Source: Anastrepha obliqua
Lineage: Eukaryota; Arthropoda; Insecta; Diptera; Tephritidae
Length of the DNA: 64,000 bases
Assembly (NCBI RefSeq): GCF_027943255.1
Contig: NC_072896.1
Span: forward strand, 120,497,879 to 120,561,878
Direction of reading: 5' to 3'
Positions 10,981-22,411 of this stretch are shown piece after piece; position 1 is the first letter of the stretch; the number at the start of each line of letters is the position of its first letter. Below the pieces are notes generated by a model. That model was not told the DNA's origin, ran no database searches, and saw nothing but the letters and a program-made list of their open reading frames with translations. Position numbers and translations under genes: made by a program.

Positions 10981-11241
10981 ATCGCACCCTAAATACAAAA
11001 GGGTCACAACTCAAAATTTTCCAAACTCGAGCTTGACTTGTTTACAGTAGCACAGAAAACAAACTATGTGACATATCACGCTGAAATTTGCCATGTAAGC
11101 TTATAACAGTCCTACAAAACACAAAAAAATTATTTTTGCCATATGCCATCCGCGGACCGTTTTATTGATAACGTCTCGTTCATATTTGAGCAGAAGGGAC
11201 ATTTTGAGTTGTGACACTTTTGTATTTAGGGTGCGATATAT
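10981..11241. mobile_element. TA-flanked MITE with 40-bp inverted ends
   Basis: The left end TCGCACCCTAAATACAAAAG GGTCACAACTCAAAAT is mirrored at 11198-11241 with two or three mismatches, and TA sits on each side. The interior of about 180 bp has no coding sequence. TA duplication fits the Tc1/mariner superfamily, but no transposase with these ends is present in the window. Confidence 0.7.
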
Positions 11242-11391
11242 CCCTTCTGTGCACATGAAATATTCGTATGGAAAAAATGTCAGAAAAAGCATTTTCTAAT
11301 AGTGAGCGTCTCTCGGGCGGTATATTTAATTAAATAAAAATTTCGAAAAATTGTGCTTTCCTGATTTTCAGTTAGAAGGTAATGTCTGTAA

Positions 11392-11690
11392 TTAACCCCC
11401 ATGCCGTGCTTTAACCAGTCTGACTCGTGATGAACATTTTGAATGAATGTTCCAGACTCTTGAATAGATCGTAATGTAATGAATCGATTTCAAATAAATT
11501 ATAAATACAAAAGGTATTAAAGTTTATTTCCACAGCAGCAGTATTGTGCAAAGTGTCTATATCAGAGGCATTTACATTTCGGCTCGTATTGTGACATTTC
11601 TCGCGCATCGGTCTGATCTGTTTACCACGCGTTGACGAGTAACATTTGGGCCCGAATTTCGTCGAAGTAAATGGCACGGCAAGGGGTTAA
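11392..11690. mobile_element. piggyBac-like MITE, TTAA-flanked
   Basis: TTAA at 11392-11395 and 11687-11690 bracket a 291-bp element. Its ends are CCCCCATGCCGTGC (left) and CCCCTTGCCGTGC (reverse complement of the right). TTAA target and 5'-CCC termini are the piggyBac signature. There is no transposase, so it is non-autonomous. Confidence 0.75.
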
Positions 11691-11762
11691 GCAGATTAGG
11701 ACACCGTAACACTACGTTTGGTGTTTCGCACAGCGCAAGTTTTGCTTAAAAAGTATAATTTA

Positions 11763-11957
11763 CTGGGTGGTTAAATTTCAAGGGCCGATGTTGAATGTGA
11801 ACCACATCTAAACGTCAACGACACCGTTGGACCTCTTTCTTTGGGGTTATTTGAAAGAAAAGGTGTACGTCGATAATAAAGAGAAATGACAATAATTTCC
11901 TAAAAAAATTGTATTTTATTCAAAATCAATACCGGCCCTTGAAACTTAACCACCCTT
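11763..11957 (+). mobile_element. 195-bp mariner deletion derivative
   Basis: Inverted ends GGTGGTTAAATTTCAAGGGC / GGTGGTTAAGTTTCAAGGGC lie next to TA on both sides. Inside is a scrap of transposase reading TPLDLFLWGYLKEKVYVDN, which covers the third catalytic Asp. The left end and this scrap match the larger copy at 37509-38360, so it is a miniature derivative of that family. Confidence 0.85.
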
Positions 11958-11959
11958 TA

Positions 11960-12894
11960 TATTAACCTCAAACTTCAAATCAAGAAAGTTGAGTTTCTTA
12001 CCCTTTTAAAGTTTGAGAATAGACTAAGATCGTTTTGATCATCTGTCATCTAATCATTCGAATTACCAGATAAAATTATTCTACATGATTATCCTAAGGG
12101 TAGCTATTTTTCGACTATATTGACTATATTGAACCATTGTATTGACTATTGAACCATTTCAATCCATATACCAAGCTTTTAACTTGCATCCCAGCACCTT
12201 TGATTTGTCGGACCCGCTACGATCTTTCTAACAACATTTGACCATATCTCAAAATTTTTAGTTCTCTGAAGGATTTTTCTGTAGCTAAACAATTTTAGAT
12301 CGCGACACTTAACAAACTCCTGCCTTTCTTGGTTAGTTACCAAAACTAAAATAATCCGCAAGTCATGTGGACTGAGACCCTGGTATCGGTTGGGCGCGAA
12401 GACAAAATCATTGAGTTTATTGTATCAATTGCGGTATCAAATTTTAAGGGCATCTCGAACATATTTAATTAACTATTTGTTTTTATATAAAATTTATGTG
12501 ATCATCAAAACCCGGAAATGCATTTTCATGTTTTGTAATTAGGCACAATGTTTTTGTTTAACATAAATCGCTAATCTGTTGTTTACATTACAACATTCGG
12601 GACGGTACAGCATAGCAACAAAGTCTATTGGTGCAAAAATGAAATGCGATAATTGACGCCCGGCTAATTAGTACTCAAAAGGCAATGCATTTAAATGCAC
12701 ACAAATTTATTATCAATATTTAGTACTGTTATTTTACTTTAAATTTTGTTTTTATTTGCATATTTTTATATGTTTTGACCCATTGTGAGCGTTCAACTAA
12801 AAATAAAATGTTTGCAAACAGATAAACTTACACCATGAAAGGTTAAATATGTACATATATAAGTATGTACATACACAAATATATATATATGCGG
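11960..12894. other. AT-rich spacer, no gene seen
   Basis: No coding or RNA feature recognised. A short TATATA/TACATA tract precedes the SINE at 12895. Confidence 0.4.
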
Positions 12895-13145
12895 TGCTTA
12901 CATTCTGTGTTGGGTGTTTAGCCGAGCTCCTCCTCCAATTTGTGGAGTGCGTCTTGATGTTGTTGGAGGAGCTACAGTTTGATGCAGATGATTTTTTATG
13001 AGTCGCTTTTTCATGGCAGAAATACACTCGAAGGTTTGCCATTGCCTGCCGAGAGGCGATCGCTATTACAAAAAACTTTTCTATTATTTGGCGTTTCATG
13101 GCCGGGACTTCGAACCTGTGCACTCCCGAATGGTAGTAACAATGC
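12895..13145 (-). repeat. tRNA-derived SINE, near-full minus copy
   Basis: Minus-strand copy running from the tail (TTGGGTGTTTAGCCGAGCTC on the + strand) to the tRNA-like head (CCCGAATGGTAGTAAC at 13124-13139). The B box is degraded. Confidence 0.75.
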
Positions 13146-13184
13146 CAGCACCTTTGCCGATCCAAATACTGTAAAGCTGCCATC

Positions 13185-13560
13185 TCATGTGTGTTCGCAC
13201 CTGGAATACGCCGTCCTTATTTGGAGAGCATATTTTGCATCGGATATTGAACGAATGAATGAGGTTTGCACTTCGACCTAATGGTCTTTTGTGCCCTGCA
13301 TCGGATATTAGTAGGCTTGGGAAGCCTTTGTCTCTTATGTTTTTCGTTCTTTGCATTTCACTGATCCAATTCCATGCTATAAGAGTCGGTGCTTGCCCAT
13401 AAATCTACAATCACTTGATAGTAGATGGACTATTCTCTCCTTCGCTTTCGTCTTCCCTTTCGATTCGATACGTGGGGTGATAGTCTTCACATTGCTACTC
13501 GAGAAAATTCTTTTCAATATTCCTCGGCAAAGCTTATGAAATCATGACATTTTCTGGTTA
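13185..13560 (+). pseudogene. Jockey-type reverse transcriptase C-terminal remnant
   Basis: Frames with breaks read HVCSHLEYAVLIWRAYFASD then IERMNEV, and later PIPCYKSRCLPINLQSLDSR then WTILSFAFVF and FNIPRQSL. This is the thumb/C-terminal block of Jockey-clade reverse transcriptases (LEYASLIWRPYY..., YxxRCxLLxLxSLExRRxIL, FNIPRxxLR). Stops interrupt it. No endonuclease or YADD core is attached. Confidence 0.7.
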
Positions 13561-13714
13561 AGGATGGTTAAAACCATTCAAGAAGAAGATTGTTAAAACT
13601 TATGATGCTTCCAATGCACCAGTTTTTAGAACTTTGAATTCGCCTCCATATTTGCATAGACTTTTCTTCTACAGGAAACTAACTCAAAATGTTAATAAAT
13701 GAATTGCTTAACTA

Positions 13715-14617
13715 AAGGCTTTCCAATAAGAAGTGTGATTTTGATAAAAGATCAATGGCTTCGTTGTTTGTGTGCCACGTAGCGCCATGTTTGTGAAAAT
13801 AAATGTTGTCCAGATCAATCCCATCCAAATCGTTAACCATCTCTCGATAGCGCAATCCATTCACCGTAACTGTTGCTCCAACTTCATTTTCGGAAGAGTA
13901 AGGTCCAATGACTCCGCCGGACCATAAACCGCAATAAACAGTCACACGTTGAGGATAGAGAGGCCTTTCAACAATAACTCTTGAATTTTCTGAACCCCAG
14001 ATCCGGCAATTTTGTTTGTTGATGATGTTGATCAAGATGATTTTGCGATGGAATTCCGGATCATTTTCATGCATTTCAACGACACAATCAGCAAAGACAC
14101 GACGTCGTTGATGATCGGCCGGCTTGAATTATTGTGTTAACTGGACTTTATAGGCCTTAAGACCCAAATCTTTATGCTAAATACGATGTAATGACGTTTG
14201 TGGAATGCCTAATTCCAAAGAACGACGAGGATTGGACAAACCTTGGTTTTCTTCAACACTTTCGGTTACAACAGCAATATTTTCGGTTGTTCTCGAGCGA
14301 CGTGCACGGGTTGTATTCTTCACATTACTAACTTGTTCCAACAGCTCGAATTTGTTCAGCAATTTCTGTATTGCGGTCCGACAAGGTGCTTCACGATGAC
14401 CCAAAAATGTTCGAGTTTTACGAACCGTCTCTGCCAAATTTTCACCTTTTTTATATATAGTTTTAATAATTTCAATGCGTTGTTTAAGCGTGTATCGTTC
14501 CATTTTTATTAATGGCGTAGTTTCTAATTGTCAAATATAAAAAAATGACAGCTTCAAAAGTGACATCTACCGAAATAGCGGGCTATTCAAAATAACACCT
14601 GCTATTGGAAAACCCTT
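13715..14617 (-). mobile_element. mariner-like element with both ends, transposase broken
   Basis: A 903-bp element with ends AAGGCTTTCCAAT / AAGGGTTTTCCAAT flanked by TA (13713-13714, 14618-14619). The reverse strand encodes an N-terminal DNA-binding part (MERYTLKQRIEIIKTIYKKG at 14503 onward) and then catalytic-domain pieces (NKQNCRIWGSENSRVIVERP, YPQRVTVYCGLWSGGVIGPY, GIDLDNIYFHKHGATWHTNN). The second-Asp motif QDGATCHT is altered to KHGATWHT, and the part with the third Asp is deleted. The copy cannot encode active transposase. Confidence 0.85.
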
Positions 14618-14831
14618 TAGATTCTAAGTGTGTTCTAATATTCCTTCTCTGTAAAATGCAAAAAATTTTACTTGATGTTTATATGTTTAATTCTGATGAA
14701 TTAATGATGATTATATGTTTAATTCATTTTTGATTAAATTGTTTGGAATTAATCTAATTTTCATAGTCTGTAAAAAGTACTGCATTTCTAGGTTATTAAT
14801 AATTAAAAAATATATATTTTTATATATACAA

Positions 14832-14953
14832 AAGTCACAGAAATAATCGAAGTTGACTTGCACAGGAGCTAGAGATCGACTATAAAACAGTTTTAAACCA
14901 TTTGCGCAAAAATCTTACGCAAAAATAAAGGATTTTGTTTTTCCCAAACTAAT
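14832..14953 (+). mobile_element. mariner fragment, 3' end
   Basis: Matches the 3' part of the element at 1626-2172: codons for VTEIIEVD, a short deletion, then ACTTTTAAACC-like sequence, and the end repeat TTTTTCCCAAACTAATAC. The 5' end is missing. Confidence 0.65.
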
Positions 14954-15324
14954 ACTATTGTATAATGGCAGAATTCGTTGGATTACTGTGACGATATTCC
15001 GATTTAGCAGCTGCGTATTTTTGGCACAGCAAAATTTTTAGTCCAAACATCAGACCATATTATGCTTTTTATTTTTAATTAATTTATTTAAAGCTTCAAT
15101 CCACTGACCCAATTTACAAAAACCGAAAATAATTATATATTAAATAAACAAATATACCGGCAAATTCTTATCATTTTCAAACGACTCGCGCTGTATGATC
15201 TACCCAGGGTGCCCTGGCAAGTGCTTAGCGATTAAAATCTAATAAAACTAAGCAAATTCTGATGTACTGACAAATATCAATGCAGTTATACATTCGCTCA
15301 TATATGTAGTGCATACATACGAGT
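14954..15324. other. no recognisable feature
   Basis: AT-rich spacer between mariner fragments. Nothing else seen. Confidence 0.4.
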
Positions 15325-15540
15325 ATACCCATTGATCAGAAAGTATCGGGAATATTTAAATAAAACAAAACAGAGTTACATAAATTTCAGGCAAATTTAT
15401 TTTATCTCCTTTAAAATATAACCCGTCTGAAGCAACACACATGTGCCAACGTTTAACCCAGTCCTCCATGCACCCCTGGTAGGCCGACGAAGGGATGGCC
15501 TTCGGACTCGAAATTGTCAAAGTTTGTTTAAACTACTCTA
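15325..15540 (-). mobile_element. mariner C-terminal fragment with end repeat
   Basis: The + strand starts TTGATCAGAAAGTATCGGGA, which looks like a mariner terminus. Read in reverse, the adjacent sequence encodes GCMEDWVKRWHMCVASDGLY then FKGDKINLPE, a typical mariner C-terminus. The rest is absent. Confidence 0.65.
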
Positions 15541-16453
15541 AACTGACAATCTTTATTTATAGATGTTGACATTCTAGAGATCAAAAGCAAAAACCAAATA
15601 TAATACTATTGTTCAATATTGTTCTTGTTGTTTTTGCTTCACTGCTGCTACCTGTTCAATGTGCCTTTTTTTCTTCTTATTTTTGATTTTCTCTAAAGTC
15701 AATAGAGATCTTTTGGTCAAGTTTAATCACGATATAAAGAAATTTTAATGCGATAGGAGTTTAAAGAAGTGAATTTGATTAGATTTGATTTCATACAAAA
15801 AAACTTGTATAGAATTTATAATAGAGAAGAATTTCTTGGGGAATAAAAAGTCGGTCGCCAACACTCAACAAACAATTTTGCACTTCCAGCGACTTGGATG
15901 CCAATTGAGCATTAAATTGCATTTCCTCTTCAGTTATTTAAAACGATTTGCAGATAATCTGAGTGAGTTCAGCGAAGAGTATAGATAACAAAGGAATGCA
16001 AATACATACTTATGTATTATGGCTGATTACTAATGAAATATTTAGAGCAGTATTCTTGGGGCGGTACATGCAAGAGAGACGCGCAAAGGAAAGTTCAATT
16101 TATATACAGGCCTCTTTTTTCGCCAAGACTTAACAAGTGGCGAATAGATGAAGCAATTGAACATAATGTAAGTATTTCGGCAACGCGGGAAGAGAAATGC
16201 CTTAAATTGCATGTGTTGGTAAGGCAGTGCGTCTAATGAGCTCTTTCTATACTCGCTAGCGGCGAATCTTATTCGATAACTTTGTTGTTGCTTTCGCATG
16301 CGAATTTTCGTCAAGTTAATCGAGCAGGGAAATGGCGAATAGAAGAGGCCTTATGTCTCTTCCACCGCAAATTTCTACAAAAGTTAGCACGCTAGGTAGC
16401 GCGGGTGTCTAGATATTTGTAAAAATCGTACTTATGGTCCGCTTTAATTGAAC
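15541..16453. other. no supported feature
   Basis: Short frames on both strands without domain signatures. Probably intergenic or intronic. Confidence 0.4.
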
Positions 16454-16690
16454 ATATCTTTCATGAATTTGATAAATGTTTCGTAATTTTTCACGTTTCT
16501 TTAAATGTAATTTGATCAATTCCATTGCGATTCCATTTACCTCCTTCTCTATATCCATACAAAATATCTATCAAACAAATAAAATTAAAATTTTCTTTTG
16601 AAAAATGCAACTATTCCATCAATATTTTCTCATTGCGTTGTCACGTTAAACTATCGTCAGTAAACCGTCTTTACAGACAACCTCTTTTTT
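16454..16690. repeat. dispersed repeat A, copy 1
   Basis: About 238 bp, from ATATCTTTCATGAATTTGAT to ACAGACAACCTCTTTTTT. It is repeated in the same orientation at 22172-22411 with few differences. It ends in a T-run and abuts a SINE fragment. There is no coding content and the type is unknown. Confidence 0.75.
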
Positions 16691-16692
16691 AT

Positions 16693-16855
16693 GAGGAGCT
16701 TTTTCATGGCAGAAATACACTCGGAGTTTTGCCATTGCCTGCCGAGGGGCGACCGTTATTAGAAAAATGTTTTTCTTAATTTTGGTGTTTTCACCGAGAT
16801 TCGAACCGACGTTCTCTCTGTGAATTCCGAATGGTAGTCACGCACCAATCCATTT
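16693..16855 (-). repeat. tRNA-derived SINE, head and body
   Basis: Minus-strand copy. The reverse strand has the tRNA-like head with a clear B box (GGTTCGAATCTC, around 16796-16807) and the body up to TTTTTCATGGCAGAA on the + strand. The 3' half is cut where dispersed repeat A begins. Confidence 0.75.
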
Positions 16856-18395
16856 ACAGTCAGAAATTGAGCTATCGCCTCTGCAATCTAGATTTGGTAC
16901 ATAAAAACTTTGACTCTATTACATAAATGTAGGTGCAGTATTTATTACATATAAGAAAGCATTTCTTTCTTTTATGAAAACTGCGCATTGGGGAAAACAA
17001 TACTCTCTTGGTCAATTATAGGTCGACTGCTCTCGAATAAGAAATAAAAAAAACAATAATTTTTACAGTAGATGGAAACCTTAACATATAGGGTATGCTA
17101 AGTCGTTAAAAATATCCATAAGAAAATCATTACATGCATATGCATGTCTATAGTAAATTTAAAAGAAAAAGTTAGCAACGACCTACGGATGCAAGTGCTG
17201 CTAATTTCAGATTGTTTTCAAGTAAAAATGCAATTCCAAATTAGAATTTGAATCGCCAAAATACATATTTATGTTCAAATTAAGTTCAAAATAGCTTTAA
17301 TCTTCTAATTCGTGACTGCACATACATTATTATAGTTTATAAATGGAAAATTATGGATGCGCTTATCAAAATCAGAGCGATTAAATTATATTGACATCAA
17401 TCGGTTTCGCGGCAGCGATTACAGTGACTAACACTGATAAGGTATTTGTACAGATATTATATGTATGTACGTATGTTCAAAAGTACGAAAATATTTATAA
17501 AGTGAGCAGCTAGTAACTACTTTCATGCACTAAGCACCTAATTAATAAAATTCAAATAAAATGATAAACGAAAACAAAATATTGTATTTCTACCCGAAAT
17601 TCATAGACATATTTGTTTATAGGTGCGCTTAAACTTTTTGCCATTTAGCTATATACTATATTCAGCGGTTTTGCGGACGAACAATCGTCTCTTCAAACAT
17701 TTGCAATCAAAAGTGAATAGCGTTAATTAGGCCATTCCTCATAAGCCGGTATTTGGTCTTTGGTATTTCATTTCAAATTGACTCCCAAGTTCACTTTCAT
17801 ACTCATGCGCGTATGTGCATACATATGTTAGTTACGAGAGCGTGGGTTCAAAGAGAAACATAAACAGCATTTACTCGTCTGTGAAAGAGCGAAATGTTGT
17901 TATCAACGCTCCAGCCGAAACATTTTGCTGAAATTGTAAATAACCCATTTGTTTTTAATTTTGAGCGTACTTACTACGGTGTTTGAACTTTTTCGATGGA
18001 ATTGACGTCTCAGGGGAGAGAGAGAGCGCACATCACAGCCATGTTGCGTGATCGTGTTCAATTCGTTGTGTATGTACCATATGTATGTATGTATGTATCA
18101 GATCACTGGCATTTTTTTAGAGTTTTGTTTATATTTTCGCATTTGTGTACCATACAATGTGTGTATATCCCAGGGGTATATCCAGAATTTTGAGAAAGGG
18201 GGTTAAGCTAAAAAAATTGTTTACCCGTTTTGCGAATAACACACATTGCACATTATTAGTCAAGGCATATCAATACAAAGTGATAGCAGTAGCATAAAGA
18301 TAAATTAGATGCATTTTGATTTTGAAATTTGGTGGGTTATGGCGTTATGGTATGGCCCCTCTAAGTTAACCTTTAGGACGGGCTAATTTATATTT
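16856..18395. other. AT-rich spacer, possibly GlyP intron or upstream DNA
   Basis: No gene recognised. At about 18170 a segment GGGGTATATCCAGAATTTTG resembles the terminus of a hAT-type transposon, but no partner end was found. Confidence 0.4.
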
Positions 18396-18500
18396 CGCTG
18401 TACAGAATGCAGAGGTGTGGCCAATATCAAACTGTTTACCGGCTTTCAGCGATTTTGAAGCCATCAGCTGATTCGTTGACGTAACCGAGATCATGACTGC
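18396..18500 (-). repeat. dispersed repeat B, copy 1
   Basis: The reverse strand resembles 39645-39745: both contain a TTACGTCAAC-like block, an ATTTTCGCTGA/AAATCGCTGAAAG block and TTGGCCACACC. Similarity is moderate. Nature unknown. Confidence 0.45.
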
Positions 18501-18879
18501 GATTTGTTTACAAAAGAACTGGGATTGTGTTAGTGATATACGAAAAAAATCAACATAGTCCCAGTCCATTTTATTTCGTTGTCGCCTAAAAACGACTGAT
18601 TAGACGAATGTGTGTGTACGTGTGAAATGAACGGGCAGAATTCTACTGTCGGTCAATGTCGGTGACGTGGCAACCGAAATTACTCTCACAAATTTTTTTT
18701 CGGATGGCCAAATCTGGTAATCTATCATCCTTGAATTTATATGGAACGATTTTTTCCAATATCGTTCCTAGCATATTCGGATTCTACATGATTTTCTAAG
18801 AAGCAAGTCCAGGCTCGAGGCTCTCCCCAAATTTTGAAGGAAGCCAGCTTTAATTAATAAGAAAATAGAGAGGCAGTTA

Positions 18880-19385
18880 TGAGTATGAAGACAGAAAGAA
18901 AAAATTATATAAAACCAAAATAATGGCAAATACGTTGTTAATTGTAAAAACAAAAAAACAAAAATGGTGCGAAAAAAAATAAAAATCAATTTTGAAGATT
19001 GAAAGTAGAAAGGATATAAATTCAAAATAAATGCAAATACGTTCTTAATTGTAAAAAAAAATATTAAAAAATGTATTTTGAAAATACAAATACAGAAAGG
19101 ATATAAAACCAAAATAGTTGTAAATACGTTGTTAATTATAAAAAAAATTACGATGAGAAAAAAATTAAAAAAACAAAATGAATTTTGAAGACAAAGAGTA
19201 GAAAGGATATAAAAGCAAAATAGTTGCAAATACGTTGTTAATAATAAAAAAAATGTATGATGAAAAAAAATTAAAAAAAAATTAATTTTGAATGCAGAAA
19301 GTAGAAAGGATATAAAAGCAAAATAATTGGCAAATACGTTGTAATTGTAAAAAAAATAATTTTGACAAAAAAAAGAAAAAAAGTA
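18880..19385. repeat. A-rich tandem repeat, about 105 bp x 5
   Basis: Five imperfect units each contain AGAAAGGATATAAAA, AAATACGTTGTTAAT and AATTTTGAA blocks. The CAAATACGTT anchor falls near 18929, 19034, 19121, 19226 and 19331. The unit is strongly A-rich on the + strand. A long hydrophobic reverse frame across it is a by-product of the repeat. Confidence 0.8.
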
Positions 19386-21104
19386 TAAGAAAAAAAGGAA
19401 AAATGAAGAAAAAAGAAACGAAAGAAAAAAAATTTTGTTTATGCAAAATTTTATTGTTTATTGTTTTTTTTTTGCAATTTTAGTTCGACTTACATAAAAA
19501 TAAAATAATAAATTGCACTCAGTCTCTTCTCTCACTAAAACATAAACCATTCTGTGAATAAAAAATAGTTATCAGAAATAAATTATTCGTCCCAAAAACT
19601 CACAAGTGCAAGTTTTATATTAAAAAATAACAATATTTAATAAAAATTAATTGTTATATACTTTTGTTAATATTAACATTAACTCCATGGAGACATTTGA
19701 CGTCTGGGACACGTCATGCCCTAGGAGCGGATGATGTGTTTTGTTTTTATTAATTTAATTTTGTTTTGCACTTCCAATTACTTGAAGTCATCTTAATACA
19801 TATGTACTACATACATACATATGTATGTCACTAATATTTTAGAAATAAATGAATTCATACGTAAAATCCACTGCTTTTACATACATATGTACTACTCCAA
19901 ACAACCAAAAAATATTTTCTCAAATATAATCCGTACCCAAGGGGTTAACTTCGTATTAACTAAAGTTAGGTTATTTTAAAATTTGGGGTAGGTGCTTGAA
20001 ATTTACTTTAGAGCTATGGTCTAATAGACTTTTTTTCTTATAATTGTATGTAGAATCCGAATATAAATAAAAGTATAAGAACAACGCCGAAATTTACCCG
20101 CCCTAATGCTACTGCGCCTAATGCGCCATACTACTTTTATATATGCAAGTAAATATGTGCATACATTTTTATGACAAAGCTTCCGAAACTCGAACACGTT
20201 TCTGAACATTGTTTCAAAGCCATACTCTAATTTTCATTACCAACTTCATTTCAATTTTAATGCACTTGAACTGCACCAAAGTGAGCGTGCAAGTGAGTGT
20301 TAGTGAGCAGCTGTAAAAACATATGAGCTACCTTGCACAGCAACCTGTTCAGCATGCCCGGCATTTTATATGAGCATTGACTAAGTGCACGTGCTTGACA
20401 GTGGTGCAAGTGCCCACTACCATTTACATACTTATATGGATTTCACTTGACATAATTTTCGGTTTTAACTCTTGAATATGAAAAACAGAAGAAACAAATC
20501 AAATAATTAAATTGATTTTATTCACATTGACTGAGGTAGAGTCAGCTGTTGGATAGCTCTGAGGTTTAAATTATAAGTAAAACTTGGTAGGGCACTTACT
20601 TGCATGTATTACTGGTAGGCTAGTTGAGGTTATGGAGTACTTCATAAATATTCGTAAGTACAAATCGAATACGGTATCGGGGCACTTCTGCGCACCCATT
20701 GCAAAATTACAACTTTAACAGAAAATTCATTGGATTTTGCCATATACATACATATGTATGATCGCCATCTCATACGTCTGCTAGTCATTTCAGCTAAAAT
20801 ATAAAATTGAAGAAAGTGTGAGCTGTCTCAACACTTGAGTGCACTGCTTAACTGGCTAAATGAAAAATGTGTTCAGATGATATCAAGGAAATTCCAAAAC
20901 TTTTCAAACAATATTGCTTCGGTTAGTCTTAGTGGGCACTCTTAGCCAATAATGAAGTGTGAGTCTCTATAGTGTCATTAGAATAGTGCAACGTGCACAG
21001 AGCTTAAGCGTAGTGGATAACTCAAACATTAAAGGCAAAAAGTCTGCGTGGCTATAAGAAAGTTGTACAAGTGACCCGTGAAAGAGCTTTTGAGTCACCC
21101 GTCA
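19386..21104. other. AT-rich spacer with ATAC microsatellites
   Basis: No coding or RNA gene recognised. Short (ATAC)n/(TATG)n tracts occur near 19795-19830 and 20740. Confidence 0.45.
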
Positions 21105-21309
21105 TGGATTCTTCTTCTTCTTCTTGATTGAAGTGATAACCGCTTAAGGTAGTAGTCTGGTAACTTACACGTTTTTTGAGGCCATGTTTGGGACATTTTT
21201 TGGAAGGGAACATAAAATTAAATCGGTTTAATTTTCTGATATGTTATTAAAGGTATCAGAAGGTGTACAAAAAAAAATTTTGATTTAGCCGGCTGCACGC
21301 ACCAAAAAA

Positions 21310-21392
21310 TGTGTCGTTACCTTGGTCATTAATGTTACCTTGCTCTTTAGTGTTACCTTGCTCATTTGTCGTTACATTGCTCATTGCCGTTA
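21310..21392. repeat. short tandem repeat, GTTACCTTGCTCAT type
   Basis: Four to five imperfect units of about 19 bp built on GTTACCTTGCTCATT, inside the TTAA element. Confidence 0.7.
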
Positions 21393-21394
21393 CC

Positions 21395-21990
21395 TTGAAT
21401 GAACTGCAAGCGAAAGCGCGGAACGAACAAAGCAAACGAACGGCAACGTTCGACATCTTGCTCTCTCCTACTTAAGTGAGCGTATATATGTATGTATATG
21501 CGCATATTGCATATGCCTTCTTATTGATTATTATTAATTTGATTTAATTGAAGAATTTAAAATAAAACCAAGTTTGTTAATAATACCTGTTGTTTTAATG
21601 GTATTATTATTAATTTTTTTATTATATATGAAGGAAAAAATGTATGGTAATATTTACCATATACCTTGTAAGATATGTTGTATACTAATATATGTATATA
21701 AACATGCATATACATATAAAATTTCGCGCAATTTTCAAAAAGAACAAATCTATATGTAAAGATGCATACAAGTCATATGGACTTATCAAATATACGAATC
21801 TATTCCGTACGCAAGCAAATGTAAGCTAATATGCTTGAACTGCAAGCGAGAGCGCGGAACGAACGACAAAGAGCACAATCGGTCCCCGCGTTCGGCAACG
21901 TTCGACATCTGGCTCTGACCTACTTGAGTGAGCATATATATGTATGTATATGCGCATTTGTATATAAATTCACATACTTGTATTTGCATA
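21395..21990. repeat. direct repeat pair inside the TTAA element
   Basis: 21395-21520 and 21833-21998 both contain GAACTGCAAGCGARAGCGCG then GAACGAAC, GGCAACGTTCGACATCT, TACTTRAGTGAGC, TATATATGTATGTATATGCG and CATATGCCTTCTT. The region between holds unrelated AT-rich DNA. Confidence 0.7.
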
Positions 21991-22171
21991 TGCCTTCTTC
22001 CAGTGTGCATGGTAATGAACCATTTCTCTGTTGAGAATAGGACGATGATAGAAAAAGTAGGAAATGAAAGGGAGTGTTTCGAGTGTAAAGTGTCTTGAAA
22101 AAGGCAAATCGATGATGGTCCCTCTTAGTGTTGTTGACTTTTTAACGACTGATGCACAATCGAAATTGAAG

Positions 22172-22411
22172 ATATCTTTCATGAATTTGATAAATGTTTC
22201 GTAATTTTTCACGTTTGTGTAAATGTAACTTGACCTATTCCATTGCAATTCCATTTACCTCCTCCTCTATATCCATACAAAATATCTATCAAACAAATAA
22301 AATTTAAATTTTGTTTTGAAAATTGCAACCATTCCATCAATATTTTCTTATGGCGTTGTCACGTTAAACTATCGTCAGTAAACCGACTTTACAGACAACC
22401 TCTTTTTTTTT
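22172..22411. repeat. dispersed repeat A, copy 2
   Basis: Same sequence and orientation as 16454-16690, again ending in ACAGACAACCTC and a T-run. Confidence 0.75.

Noticed and set aside
18170..18440. hAT transposon
   Set aside because: Only one terminus-like sequence; no matching inverted end or 8-bp duplication found.
18768..19229. 153-codon hydrophobic reverse frame resembling a membrane protein
   Set aside because: It lies in an A-rich tandem repeat, so poly-A on the other strand gives Phe/Ile/Leu codons.
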